Positions 49,106 to 58,923 of a stretch of 64,000 bases of DNA are shown piece after piece; position 1 is the first letter of the stretch, and the number at the start of each line of letters is the position of its first letter. The notes beneath the pieces are model-generated. The model ran no database searches. It was given only the letters and a program-made list of their open reading frames with translations, and was not told the origin of the DNA. The translations under genes and the position numbers were made by a program. The stretch covers positions 620,001-684,000 of the forward strand of contig JARGSG010000012.1 of the NCBI GenBank assembly GCA_030374805.1, given 5' to 3'. This DNA comes from Gracilaria gracilis (taxonomy: Eukaryota > Rhodophyta > Florideophyceae > Gracilariales > Gracilariaceae).

Positions 49106-51010
49106 ATGCGTCGCAGACGCGTAAAGCCTCTACTAACACGCCGAAGTCCATCCCGCCGTCAAAGTGCGCCCGCAAAGCTCCCCCTACAGTCCACTCCCGC
49201 CCCCCGTCCGCACCTGCGCGTGCCCGCGCCGCAACGCCACCCTCACATCCCAGTACATGACCCGGACCCAATCGACACACCTGTCTTCACCACCCCGCGT
49301 CCAGCCCGGAAGCGTCGCGTATCAGAGACTCCTATCAGACCGCGTCGTGTCTCAGAGACGCCGTTGCCCTCTGTGGCACACACTCCAGCCGCTACGCCGG
49401 AAGTGCAGGCAGTGGTTGATGTGATTCCGTCACAACCATCGACAAAGAGAGCGCGCGTACGATGTTCGCCGAGCTTGAGCGATTCCCTGTCGGTTCGGGC
49501 TGAGGCTGCGCATGCGTCGGTCTCACCGGTGCATAGCTCAGCGTTGTTGGCTTCGCCTGGTTTGTTGTCGGCACACATTCCATTGACTCTTAAGAGTGTG
49601 TTTTCGGGCGGTGGAGAATCCTCGTTTGCTCCCGCCACATTTGGCACACAGCGCCGGATATCCTTTGGTGCCACTGCAGAGCGGCATTCACCGGACCAAG
49701 ATGCACGACCGCGTTCGCTTTCAAAGTCACCAACAAAGCGCGATGCTTCTCCAAGTTCCGGTCCACCTCGTGTTACGTCACCCGAATCGCAGCCGGGTTT
49801 TTCTCCTGAGCCAATTCAGCGGCATATCTCACTTGAAGAACCACAGCAACAGCCGTGCCCTGAGCCATCGTATCAACAGCCCTTACCTGAACAATCACAG
49901 CGGCAACCGTCACCTGAGATATCACAGCGACAGCCACCACATGAACAATCACAACAACCGTCACCTGAGCTATCACACCAACTGCCATCACCTGAACAGT
50001 CACCACAACAACTGACGCCTGAGCTATCACACCAAAAACCATCACCAGAACAATCACAACAACGACTGGCACCTGAGCTATCACACCGACAACCATCACC
50101 TGAACAGTCACAGCAACAACCGTCACCTGAGCAATCACACCAACAACCATCACCTGAACAATCACAACAACCGTCACCCGAGTCACAGCGCCAACAGTCC
50201 GAAGCTTGTTCCCCATATTTCCCTCCTTCACAGCGTTCGCCTCAAACTCCTAACTATGTACCATCTCAACCCTCACCCCTCGCTTCCCAACCTCCGTCGT
50301 CGTCTCAGCGGTTGCAGTCCTCTTTTCCACCAAAGGCTTCAACGAAACCACCACCAAATGCTGGAAATCAAGACAGGAAAGAGTTTCGCATCTTCACAGT
50401 ATCTCCAACAGCGGGTAATAGCGTCTGTAGCTGGGCAGGTGAAATCGAGTCTCCTAGCTCAAGTGCGCTCAATGTGTTTCGGAAACCTAAACGACTCTCG
50501 AACGACGCACCGCTGCAGGTACGTGCTCGCTCTCCACCCCGATGTACACGAAGAGCATTATCACCAAGCATCACCGACCCCTCTCCAATTCAAGAACCGA
50601 AGCGAACGCCGGCACAATTGAGACGCGATCCTGTCACTACAGAGGATCTGGTTCAAGTAATTCCAGAGACCCCTATGCAGACTGAGAGAGAAAAAGGGCG
50701 CGGGATTGAACAAACTGGAGGGGATGTACTACACACTGAGGACAAGATAGAGGAACGGGTTGAAGTAGTAGAAAATATGAACCGCTTTACGCGAACGGGG
50801 ACGTGGAGAAACGAGTATAGCAATGGAGAGATGGATGATTGCTCATCAACTCAGTCACCGTGTAGCGCAGATATGATAGATAAGAGTACCCAAGAAGCAC
50901 ATGAAGAGACCGCAAATGCACAAGATGCAGCTCTTTACTGCCGGCCTGAGTTAGTTACAGTGCCAAGCGGTGCACTACGAGGGTCAGACAATAGTGATTC
51001 ACCACAATGA
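49106..51010 (+). CDS. Disordered Ser/Pro/Gln repeat protein with CDK-type sites
   Basis: The protein has 634 residues, almost all of predicted disorder. The N-terminus is very basic (MRRRRVKPLLTRRSPSRRQS). RRVSETP occurs twice (71-77, 80-86), and many SP/TP sites follow. KSVFSGGGESSFAPATFG and QRRISFGA (about 163-189) look like short linear motifs. Residues 251-364 consist of about 13 units of 9 residues of type PSPEQSQQQ. A less repetitive tail has VSPTAGNSVCSWAGEIESPS, EDLVQVIPETPMQ and MNRFTRTGTWRNEY. The pattern suggests a nuclear protein controlled by proline-directed kinases. No family is recognised. Confidence 0.65.
   Translation: MRRRRVKPLLTRRSPSRRQSAPAKLPLQSTPAPRPHLRVPAPQRHPHIPVHDPDPIDTPVFTTPRPARKRRVSETPIRPRRVSETPLPSVAHTPAATPEVQAVVDVIPSQPSTKRARVRCSPSLSDSLSVRAEAAHASVSPVHSSALLASPGLLSAHIPLTLKSVFSGGGESSFAPATFGTQRRISFGATAERHSPDQDARPRSLSKSPTKRDASPSSGPPRVTSPESQPGFSPEPIQRHISLEEPQQQPCPEPSYQQPLPEQSQRQPSPEISQRQPPHEQSQQPSPELSHQLPSPEQSPQQLTPELSHQKPSPEQSQQRLAPELSHRQPSPEQSQQQPSPEQSHQQPSPEQSQQPSPESQRQQSEACSPYFPPSQRSPQTPNYVPSQPSPLASQPPSSSQRLQSSFPPKASTKPPPNAGNQDRKEFRIFTVSPTAGNSVCSWAGEIESPSSSALNVFRKPKRLSNDAPLQVRARSPPRCTRRALSPSITDPSPIQEPKRTPAQLRRDPVTTEDLVQVIPETPMQTEREKGRGIEQTGGDVLHTEDKIEERVEVVENMNRFTRTGTWRNEYSNGEMDDCSSTQSPCSADMIDKSTQEAHEETANAQDAALYCRPELVTVPSGALRGSDNSDSPQ
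49856..50197 (+). repeat. 27-nt coding minisatellite
   Basis: Tandem 27-nt units encode a 9-residue motif. Alternating PSPEQSxQx and xxPELSHxx units form an 18-residue higher-order repeat in the middle, while the 3' units are more homogeneous, as after recent expansion. Confidence 0.8.
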
Positions 51011-51058
51011 GCAAGTTGTACGGAATCACATAGTAAAAGAGCGAAAAGTTTTGTCATT

Positions 51059-51394
51059 CTAAGCAGTGCTAACAGTCTTGACATAGGCAACAAGCATGTC
51101 GACCACCGCCTGCTTGGTTGACCTAGCCTCGTTAATAGTCCTCTTGATGTTCACTTTCGATTCAGCGGCGATCTGGTTCGAGGACTCCTTTGATGAACCA
51201 GCGTAGCTCTCCTTCTGGTTCTGATACTCGGATTCCTTCTGCGAGCGATATTCATTAATCTCGGCCTCGGCTTCAGAGGCAGCTTGCTTGAGGCGGGCGT
51301 CACGCTCCTTGCGCGCGGTTTCGATGAGCTTCTTTGCCTCCTCTTCGGCCTCGAGGAGGGTTTGAATGGTCTCGGCAGGCCTATCGGCAGACAT
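51059..51394 (-). CDS. VMA10: V-type H+-ATPase subunit G
   Basis: This 111-residue peripheral-stalk subunit of the vacuolar proton pump has the conserved N-terminal helix ETIQTLLEAEEEAKKLIETA with RKERDARLKQAASEAEAEI. A charged coiled coil follows and the end is VVDMLVAYVKTVSTA. Length and the LLxAExxAxxxIxxARxxR pattern are those of subunit G. It stands 48 nt from the stop of the convergent repeat-protein gene and is head-to-head with the eIF4E-binding candidate. Confidence 0.95.
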   Translation of the reverse strand: MSADRPAETIQTLLEAEEEAKKLIETARKERDARLKQAASEAEAEINEYRSQKESEYQNQKESYAGSSKESSNQIAAESKVNIKRTINEARSTKQAVVDMLVAYVKTVSTA

Positions 51395-51919
51395 TTTGAT
51401 GGATATAGGTGGGAGATAGAATGATTGGGAGCGATGAGTCAGAAAAGGAAGGTGCGATGAGCTTTTCAGTTACAGGCAATGGCGGGATGGAGACGTCCGT
51501 TTCTGTTGGGCGTTTGAAACGCAAGAGATTGGTGCCAGTGCGTTCATTACTGCAAAGAGCGTACGTGTGCACGTGTATTGTGTACACATGTACACCTGTA
51601 CACATTGCTTATTTCGCAAGGCTAATCTGTACTGCTGAACTGGCCCAGCTCAAAGTTTGGCAGTGCAACGTAAGCGTTGACGCTTGTCCTGACTTTGCCA
51701 GTCGGGACAGCTGTGTGCGAATCTGATAGATACAGTATCTATGGATAGATAAAACAGGAATGGTCTGCTGCTCCCCTGCAGGTTTATAAATCTGTCGTCG
51801 TCTTCCGTTTTCCACCAGGGAACATAGAAGGTACAACCAAACCTTCCACAAACTACAAGCGACGCGACCTTCCACTCACCAACATTCGACCGCGTCTTCT
51901 CATCATCGCTACCGACGCC
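51395..51919. promoter_or_regulatory. Divergent promoter, V-ATPase G and eIF4E-binder
   Basis: The 525-nt spacer holds a cluster of TGTACAC-type elements at about 51558-51605 (GTACGTGTGCACGTGTA, then GTGTACACATGTACAC), which is strongly palindromic and includes one CACGTG. A TATA box for the plus-strand gene lies at 51785. Confidence 0.45.
51785..51791 (+). promoter_or_regulatory. TATA box
   Basis: TATAAAT, 135 nt upstream of the ATG at 51920. Confidence 0.55.
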
Positions 51920-52708
51920 ATGTCCACTCCCGACGCACCGCGCCGTCACTACACCCGTGAGAAACTCCTGGCGCTCCGCCACAATCGCCAACTCCCTCCA
52001 CACCTAACGCGCATTCGCTGTGCTGCCTTCCTCCCTGCGGTCTCTACATCCAACCCGAACCCACCTACTCGACGTCCGTCACCACCACCCTCCCCCCCGC
52101 CCGGCTTCGCGCACGTCCAGCTTCCGTTGCAGCCGTCTCCGCCACGTTCTCCATCGCCACCCCCCGAAGATCGCGTTCGCGTTCGCATCGCTCGTGCGCC
52201 GTACATGCCGGATAACTTTGCTACGCGTATTGCGTTTCATTCTAGACCCACTCCATCAGCCTCTCCCCTCACCTCTCAAGAAATCGACGCCTTGTTTGAC
52301 ACGTCTTCATCATCGCCGTTTGAGAACTTCTCCGAACGTCTTGCCACTTCGAACAACGCCACGGGCGGCGTTGCAAGATTCACCCATTTCCGCGAGATAG
52401 AGCCTCGACATCAACCCGTACCTGCCTCCCAGCTTGTGGAACCTTCGAAACTAACACCGCCCCCCGATGATCAACTTGACGATTCCGTTCTTGCGTTTTT
52501 CGAAGCCGTGCGAGCACGTGCCAGGAATGAAGATCCTGCAGACTTGCATATCTTGCATGAAAATGTCTCTCGTGATTCGCACTCCGTGCCGAATACGCTC
52601 ACGAATGCACACAAAGTTGCACCCGCTCAACTTAATCAAGCCGCCAAATCGGATGTCGTTGATCTGCAAAACTGGTTTGCTCGTCTCGCACAACAAACAA
52701 TGCAGTGA
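51920..52708 (+). CDS. Putative eIF4E-binding protein (4E-T-like)
   Basis: This 262-residue, mainly disordered protein has HYTREKLLALR near its N-terminus (10-20), an exact match to the eIF4E-binding consensus YxxxxL-hydrophobic (Tyr11, Leu16, Leu17). It closely resembles the YTKEELLDI site of animal 4E-T. A Pro/Ser-rich region (50-85) is followed by MPDNFATRIAFHSRP, SSPFENFSERLATSNN and GGVARFTHFREIEP, the last vaguely like the SRFSxWF patch of 4E-T. The C-terminal part (200-262) is helical, ending DLQNWFARLAQQTM. 4E-T and Cup repress translation and carry eIF4E to P-bodies. The family call rests on the short motif and layout, not on a domain. Confidence 0.55.
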   Translation: MSTPDAPRRHYTREKLLALRHNRQLPPHLTRIRCAAFLPAVSTSNPNPPTRRPSPPPSPPPGFAHVQLPLQPSPPRSPSPPPEDRVRVRIARAPYMPDNFATRIAFHSRPTPSASPLTSQEIDALFDTSSSSPFENFSERLATSNNATGGVARFTHFREIEPRHQPVPASQLVEPSKLTPPPDDQLDDSVLAFFEAVRARARNEDPADLHILHENVSRDSHSVPNTLTNAHKVAPAQLNQAAKSDVVDLQNWFARLAQQTMQ

Positions 52709-53100
52709 ACGCGCGAGCTGAACAATTGTTAAACACGTGCAATCTTGCAAATCTAACTCTCCCTAACGTCACGCTCCAATATCCTTCGATTCAGAATCAT
52801 CGTTTCCTCTTGTTGGAGCAGTGAAACATCTCATGTATCAGTACCTACGATGTATCATTAAACCTTCGTGTTCGTAACTTCGACTCCCACTTCGTTTCGA
52901 CAGTCCGTAGGTTTTTACTTGACGAATATGCCATGCTTCTGTCACAAAGGTGTTGATTGAATCGTGTTACTACAACTCCCAGACATGACCGAGCAAGCCT
53001 TTGCTATACATTTTGCATTGTGTGAGACCTTTATCATCATTTAGCACAACTACAATCTTCTGTAACATAGTAACTCTTGTACTTCTGATGTTCGACTACG
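52709..53100. other. Convergent 3' spacer, no gene seen
   Basis: About 390 nt between the stops of two convergent genes. Confidence 0.35.
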
Positions 53101-55422
53101 CTACGAGAAAGCATTAATGGACAAAACGCCAACAACGCCAAGCAGTAATTGCATCGGCACTCCAAAGATAACCCAATCCATGAATGTGTATCCACCTGGA
53201 CCATGTACCATGAGATTTGTTTGGTATCCAATTGGAGTTGAGAAGCTTGCAGAAGCGCCAATCATCAGCGTATACAACGTTGCCCGGGGGTCTATGTCAG
53301 TGCCATCTGACCTCAGAATGTTGGTGATCACAGGGAACATGAGGGACACAGCCGCGTTGTTTGTAATCACCGATGATAACAGAGCGGTTCCCACATATAT
53401 GCCAAAAAGCAAACCTAGATTGCCGATAGGTCTGAAGATGTCCACGATGAAATTTGCTAGTTGCTCTGCGGCTCCCGTATCTTCCATGCCGTTTGATATA
53501 CCAAAACTGGCCGCAATCGTAATAATCACCGACATATCAACCGCTCTAGCGGCGTTTGAAAGCGAGAGGCATCCCGTAGCAATTAGAAGGAATGACGCAC
53601 CAGCCGCAGCACTCATCAGCGGTATTACCTCGGCTGTGGCCAGGGAAACCATTGTGACAGCGATACTGGCTGCGATTAGCATGTGTAGCCGATCTTCTCT
53701 GGGCGGTTGTGAGCCGGAAACTTCAGACACAAGAGCAAAGTTGGAGTCCTTTCCAAACCTCAGCGTGAACTCTGATCCAGTTTCGACCAGCAAAGTATCT
53801 CCTGCCCTCAAATTGATATCAGCAATTTTCTCCTTGACGTGTTCTCCCTGCCTATGTACCGCAATGATAGCGGCTTGAAAGCGTGATCGGAACTTCGACT
53901 CTTTGGCAGTCTTACCAACGAGCATGGAGGATGACGCTATAACAAGCTCGACCAGTCTGCGATGATGACGTTCTATCTTCATTTTCTGTGATTGACCTGT
54001 GGCTGGAACAAGCCCAGGGATGTGATAAAGCTCTGTGACAGTTTCCACAACCCCAGCAAATAATAGGGTATCTCCTGCTTCAATCTTCGTGTCTGGGGCC
54101 ACAGCCGGGATGAGCGTACCGTCTGCGCGTGTTACTTCAACCAAAAACAGACCTTGCAGGTGACGTAAACCGGCCTCCTGCACGGTGTCTCCGACGATAG
54201 GTGATCGTTGTTGCACAAGCAACGCAACTGTATATTCTCGAGGATTGCTAATAATTGAATCGACACCAGTCTGGCCTTTGTCGCGCAGCAAGCAGCGAGA
54301 GAAAAATACCATATAGACGAGGCCTGTAACCAGCATGATCGCTCCAAACGGTGTTATACCAAAGATATCCAAGCCTATGCCAACACCATCCTCAGTACCG
54401 TCAACGGTTCCTAGGACCTTTGTCTTGATTGCAAGACCATTGACAACGAGATTGGTACTGGTACCAAGCAAAGTGAGCGTGCCTCCAAGAATGGCGGCGT
54501 CGTTAAGTGGCATGAGAAGTTTAGATATTGGAAAGTTAGCGCGGCGTGACCAGGATTGTACAACTGGAATAAGCATGGCTACCACAGGGGTGTTGTTAAG
54601 AAAGGCTGAAATAAGAGCGACTGGAAGCATGACGCGTAGCTGAGCCTCCCACACAAACCTGGGCTTGCCTAATACAACGCGGAACAAGGGCAACAACACG
54701 GACGTTCGCTGAATGCCTTCTGCCACGATGAAGAGGATGGCGACAGACATGACGCCTGTGTTGGCAAAGCCTTCGATTCCGCGCGCAGGAGTGACGATCT
54801 TGAGCACAAGCATCAAGGTGAGGCCGAGCATCATGGACACGGCGGTCGGGAGCGCATTAGTGATGAGTAAAGAGAGAGTGACGGTGAGAATGGAAAAGGC
54901 AACCCAAGCCTGCCAGGAGAGCGGCTTGAAGGCGAAGATACCGAGCATAGCCAGCCCAATGGCAATGACGAGCATGAAAGCAAGAATGCCCCAATTGCGC
55001 TTGAGGAAGCGCACAATCCACTTGCCTATGGCCTTGGAGAAGCCAAGGTCATTGCGCAGGTCCGAGAACTTGGGATTGTACTTTGCAGGGTTGCCGTAGT
55101 AGTATGGGTTGTCAACGCTGGTGCTCGAGCGCGGGTTGGGCAACGGCGGAGGCGGTGGCACTTTTGGGGGGTCATCGGTCTGCAAGGCGCCTTCCATAAA
55201 CTGTTTCTCAGAGATGGGGTGTTCCGGAACAGACTCGGGCTGCTCCGGGATAGCAATGACCTGGAAGTCGATATTGCCCGACGAAATAGGTCTGGACAGC
55301 GGCGAGCGATGCCTCGACGACAGCCTTGTGGACGAAGGAGAGGCGTTACGAGAACGACGTGCAGCTCCCTCGGGCTCATTCGGGGGGGTGGCGGTGGCCG
55401 ACCCGACGCGACGGTGCGCCAT
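53101..55422 (-). CDS. SLC13/SAC1-type ion transporter with TrkA-C domains, copy 1
   Basis: The protein has 773 residues from ATG 55422. The cytosolic N-terminus (1-135) is Pro/Ser-rich. Membrane spans of the DASS/Na-sulfate symporter fold occupy about 140-360 and 575-773. Between them lie two TrkA-C (RCK-C) domains (about 385-555): EAGLRHLQGLFLVEVTRADG with IEAGDTLLFAGVVETVTELY, and KFRSRFQAAIIAVHRQGEHV with LRAGDTLLVETGSEFTLRFG. The motifs FLNNTPVVAMLIPVVQSWS and LLGTSTNLVVNGLA, and at the end SVITNNAAVSLMFPV and GYQTNLMVHGPGGY, are the paired signature hairpins. This layout is that of algal SLT/SAC1 sulfate transporters. Sulfate is likely but not proven. Confidence 0.87.
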   Translation of the reverse strand: MAHRRVGSATATPPNEPEGAARRSRNASPSSTRLSSRHRSPLSRPISSGNIDFQVIAIPEQPESVPEHPISEKQFMEGALQTDDPPKVPPPPPLPNPRSSTSVDNPYYYGNPAKYNPKFSDLRNDLGFSKAIGKWIVRFLKRNWGILAFMLVIAIGLAMLGIFAFKPLSWQAWVAFSILTVTLSLLITNALPTAVSMMLGLTLMLVLKIVTPARGIEGFANTGVMSVAILFIVAEGIQRTSVLLPLFRVVLGKPRFVWEAQLRVMLPVALISAFLNNTPVVAMLIPVVQSWSRRANFPISKLLMPLNDAAILGGTLTLLGTSTNLVVNGLAIKTKVLGTVDGTEDGVGIGLDIFGITPFGAIMLVTGLVYMVFFSRCLLRDKGQTGVDSIISNPREYTVALLVQQRSPIVGDTVQEAGLRHLQGLFLVEVTRADGTLIPAVAPDTKIEAGDTLLFAGVVETVTELYHIPGLVPATGQSQKMKIERHHRRLVELVIASSSMLVGKTAKESKFRSRFQAAIIAVHRQGEHVKEKIADINLRAGDTLLVETGSEFTLRFGKDSNFALVSEVSGSQPPREDRLHMLIAASIAVTMVSLATAEVIPLMSAAAGASFLLIATGCLSLSNAARAVDMSVIITIAASFGISNGMEDTGAAEQLANFIVDIFRPIGNLGLLFGIYVGTALLSSVITNNAAVSLMFPVITNILRSDGTDIDPRATLYTLMIGASASFSTPIGYQTNLMVHGPGGYTFMDWVIFGVPMQLLLGVVGVLSINAFS

Positions 55423-55712
55423 GACACACACGCAGCGCTCCGGCAATGTGGAGCAGCAGGTCGATGCGCGACGGGCTTAGCGCTGCTGAAGGACAGGAGC
55501 GGCGCCGACGCGGCGTCCATACGCAAGCAGCTCGCGAGTGTAATGGTGCATTAGATAACAAATGGTGCCGTGGCGAGCGAGCAACAGCGCACAGCGCACT
55601 CACGCGCGGCAAAACGCCACTCGCTTCGCCGCCGAAATGCACCTCGTTGAATGGCACGTCGCCGACGTGGCGCGCGTGTAGTTGCGCGCGGTTCCGTTTC
55701 GCCGTGTTGCCG

Positions 55713-57962
55713 TTATGGCGCCGTGGCTTCGTGCAGCCAATGCACGGTGAGCACGCCCACGGCGCCCAGCGCCAGCTGCAGCGGCGCGCCGAACAGCATC
55801 CAGTCGGTGAAGCGGTAGCCGCCAGGGCCGTGCACCATCAGGTTGGTCTGGTATCCGATGGGCGTGGAGAAGCACGCCGACGCGCCGATCATCAGCGTGT
55901 ACAGCGCCGACGTCGCGCTCACGCCCTCCTTGCGTACGATGCTGCGCACCACCGGGAACACCAGCGTCACCGCCGCGTTGTTCGTGATCACCGACGATAG
56001 CACCGCCGTCCCCACGTAGATGCCGAACAGCAGCCCTAGCGTGCCCACCCTCTCGAACGACTCCACCATCGCGTCCGCCATGCGTTCGGCTGCGCCGCAG
56101 TCCTCCAGCCCGTTTGACACTCCGAAGCTGGCCGCTATCGTCACCACCACTGCAATATCCACCGCCTGTCCGCCGTTGTTCACGCTCATGCATCCGCTCA
56201 CGATCATCAGAAACGCCGCTGCGCTGGCTGCCGTCAGCAGCGGCACCGTGCCACTTGCCGCCAGTGCTACCATCCCCACTGCGATGACGGCGGAGATCAC
56301 CATGTGTGCCACGTCTTCTCGCGGCGGCTGTGAGTGAGAAACTTCTGACACCAGCGCAAAGTTCGAATCTTTCCCGAAGCGCTGCGCGAACTCGGCGCCG
56401 GCTTCCACCAGTAGCGTGTCTCCGGCTCGTAGACGGATGTCGGCGATCTTTTGCTTCACGTGCACGCCCTGGCGATGCACGGCGATGATTGCCGCGGAGA
56501 AGCGCGATCGAAACTTCGATTCCTTTGCCGTCCTGCCTACTAGTGCCGACGTGTTACCGATCACCAGTTCTACCAATCTGCGTCGGTGTCGTTCTATCTT
56601 CATCTTCTGTGACTGTCCTGTAGCTGGCACCAATCCTTGTATATGATACAGTTCGCGTACCGTCTCCACCACGCCGGCGAACAGCAGCGTGTCGCCTTCT
56701 AATATCAGCGTATCACGCGCCACTGCGGGGATCACCGTCCCGTTTGCGCGAGTCACTTCGACCAAGTACAGCCCGCTTAGGTTTCGGAGTCCCGCTTCTT
56801 GCACAGTTTCACCTACAATCGGTGAATGACCTTGAACTAACAGAGCCACTGTGTACTCGCGTGGGTTGTGGACCATCGCTCCCACTCCAGTCTGTCCTCG
56901 ATCACGAAGAAGGCAATGAGAGAATAACAGCATGTATACTACACCTGTCAACAGCGCTACTAACCCAATGGGTGTTATGCCGAATATCGGCAGTCCAATC
57001 CCACTTCCCCTTTCGTCCACCCCAAGAATCTGGCTTTTGACAGCCAGTCCATTCACGACGAGGTTAGTGCTTGTTCCGAGAAGTGTCAACGTTCCCCCGA
57101 GCACAGCAGCATTGCTAAGCGGCATCATCAGCTTTGAGACTGGTATATTTGCACGCCTAGACCATGATTGCACCACCGGTATGAGCATGGCCACTACAGG
57201 AGTGTTGTTGAGAAAGGCTGAAATGATGGCCACGGGAAGCATAACGCGCAACTGCGCAACCCATATTCGCTGTGGTTTGCCAAGGAGAACCCGAAAGATT
57301 GGTAGCAACACCGATGTACGCTGGATTCCATCAGCCACAATGAAGAGAACAGCGACGGATAGAACACCGACATTGGAAAATCCCTCTGCCGCTCGCGAAG
57401 GCGTGACAATGTCGAATACGAGCATCAGAGTGAGACCAATAAGCATAGAGAGCACGGTAGAAAACACATTGGTTAACAAGATGCCAAGGGTTATCAACAA
57501 AATGATTACAGACATCCATGCTTTCCAGCCAAGGTCATGAAACATTGACCAAGTGATAAAAATCAAGCCGATAAGCGCAGCGATAGCAAAGAGAACGCTT
57601 TTCCATCTTTGTCGTACCGAGTGCAGAATTCTTGTCGTAGCTGAGATTTCTGCAGGACCGCCGTGTGGTGGCAAGGATATGGCACCATAGTGGACGTCCT
57701 TTACACTCCTAAGCCTGCGAGGAGACGTTTGCGCAGATGGAACGGGGGACGGAAGGCTGGGTTGGGGGGAAATAGCGAGGTTTGGCTCTGTGTAAGATAT
57801 TTGAAGGGCTGTGCACACAAACTGGTCCTCGGTGACGATTGCGAGTGAAGGAGATTCCGGGAGATCTGGGATGCATATGATGCGGCAGTCGAGGTTGTCA
57901 TCGCTGTGAAACGCAGCGCGCTCAGAGCTTTGGCGATGAGATTGGGATGTCGGGTCGGTCAT
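55713..57962 (-). CDS. SLC13/SAC1-type ion transporter with TrkA-C domains, copy 2
   Basis: A tandem paralogue of copy 1, 749 residues, same order: acidic/Ser-rich N-terminus, half transporter with FLNNTPVVAMLIPVVQSWS and LLGTSTNLVVNGLA, two TrkA-C domains, then the second half with SVITNNAAVTLVFPV and GYQTNLMVHGPGGYRFTDW. The two proteins are nearly identical through the TrkA-C part and diverge at both ends. 290 nt separate its stop from the ATG of copy 1 on the same strand. The 3' half of this gene (about 55713-56750) is extremely G/C-rich in third positions, while the 5' half is ordinary. ATG at 57962 is first in frame. A sulfate-uptake role fits organisms that make sulfated cell-wall galactans, but this is inference. 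Confidence 0.87.
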   Translation of the reverse strand: MTDPTSQSHRQSSERAAFHSDDNLDCRIICIPDLPESPSLAIVTEDQFVCTALQISYTEPNLAISPQPSLPSPVPSAQTSPRRLRSVKDVHYGAISLPPHGGPAEISATTRILHSVRQRWKSVLFAIAALIGLIFITWSMFHDLGWKAWMSVIILLITLGILLTNVFSTVLSMLIGLTLMLVFDIVTPSRAAEGFSNVGVLSVAVLFIVADGIQRTSVLLPIFRVLLGKPQRIWVAQLRVMLPVAIISAFLNNTPVVAMLIPVVQSWSRRANIPVSKLMMPLSNAAVLGGTLTLLGTSTNLVVNGLAVKSQILGVDERGSGIGLPIFGITPIGLVALLTGVVYMLLFSHCLLRDRGQTGVGAMVHNPREYTVALLVQGHSPIVGETVQEAGLRNLSGLYLVEVTRANGTVIPAVARDTLILEGDTLLFAGVVETVRELYHIQGLVPATGQSQKMKIERHRRRLVELVIGNTSALVGRTAKESKFRSRFSAAIIAVHRQGVHVKQKIADIRLRAGDTLLVEAGAEFAQRFGKDSNFALVSEVSHSQPPREDVAHMVISAVIAVGMVALAASGTVPLLTAASAAAFLMIVSGCMSVNNGGQAVDIAVVVTIAASFGVSNGLEDCGAAERMADAMVESFERVGTLGLLFGIYVGTAVLSSVITNNAAVTLVFPVVRSIVRKEGVSATSALYTLMIGASACFSTPIGYQTNLMVHGPGGYRFTDWMLFGAPLQLALGAVGVLTVHWLHEATAP

Positions 57963-58923
57963 ACTAGCCCGGACTTGGGATGGTAAGAGCTAGCAGTCTG
58001 GTGCTTCTCAGTGGTGGCGTGGAAGAAAAATAGAAGTGCCTAGACAATCCAAAGGACAGGAGGGAGTCGAGAGGTCGCGTGAGTTGCGAGATAGAGCAGC
58101 AAAGAGCACCTTGAAGAAAGTTGTTCTCACGTGACGTGTATTGATTGTGATCTTTGGCCTGGATAAGGTTTTATCGCTGTGACAAATAGATCACGAACCT
58201 AAGGTCGAAATTCGCCAAAGGAGCCATCAACGACGCAGTTCTTCTGCTCTCTCGCACAAGCGCGGTGCCACCTGGCCCCGGTTAACATCGGAGCTTGCCA
58301 TTAAATAAAAAACAAGGTCTCTCTCTCTCCCTCTCTGATGAGCGCACTAGCTTAACTATGACTTAATGCGGAATGTTTTTGTTCAAAGAAACGTTCTCTC
58401 ACAAGAAAGTCAACACTCTAGAGGGCCACCTTCTCACTATATTAGCAACGGATCTTCTGCAGTTCTTCTGCTCGCTGTCCCTGGACGGTAGCTGTGAACT
58501 TCACTCTGTACTCATTTCGTCTTCTACTTTAGTACCTTCGGTAGATGCTGGCTGGCGCTTATATCGGTGCGGCACGGTTGGGAGAAGCGCGTATGAAGAC
58601 AAACAGATGCATTGAGGTTTCATTTATCAAATGCAGGGGGATTTAGTTTACTCTTCGAAGTTGTTGTGAACAAAGGAGTTTCGTGAAATGTATTCACTGG
58701 TAGGGTGGTCGTATCGAGTCTGTGGGTACATGAATCGCACTGCACAGCCTTCATCAGCTAGTCAAAACCGGCGTGTAGTTGAATAGTTAAACCATCACCG
58801 CAGTGTCCACAAATCAGGCTTGGGAATCCAGATACATTTGTCGGGACGATGTTTGCCAAAGTACCTGTCGCTACGCTCTACATTTTATCCCCGTTGGCAC
58901 GTGCCCCTCGAGTTATCTTCCTG
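57963..58923. other. Intergenic, no gene seen
   Basis: Upstream region of transporter copy 2 and 3' flank of the DUF202 gene. A TC dinucleotide run occurs at about 58318-58337. Short frames are unconvincing. Confidence 0.35.

Noticed and set aside
58373-58615. 80-codon plus-strand frame in the 58-kb spacer
   Set aside because: No domain, signal or promoter support.
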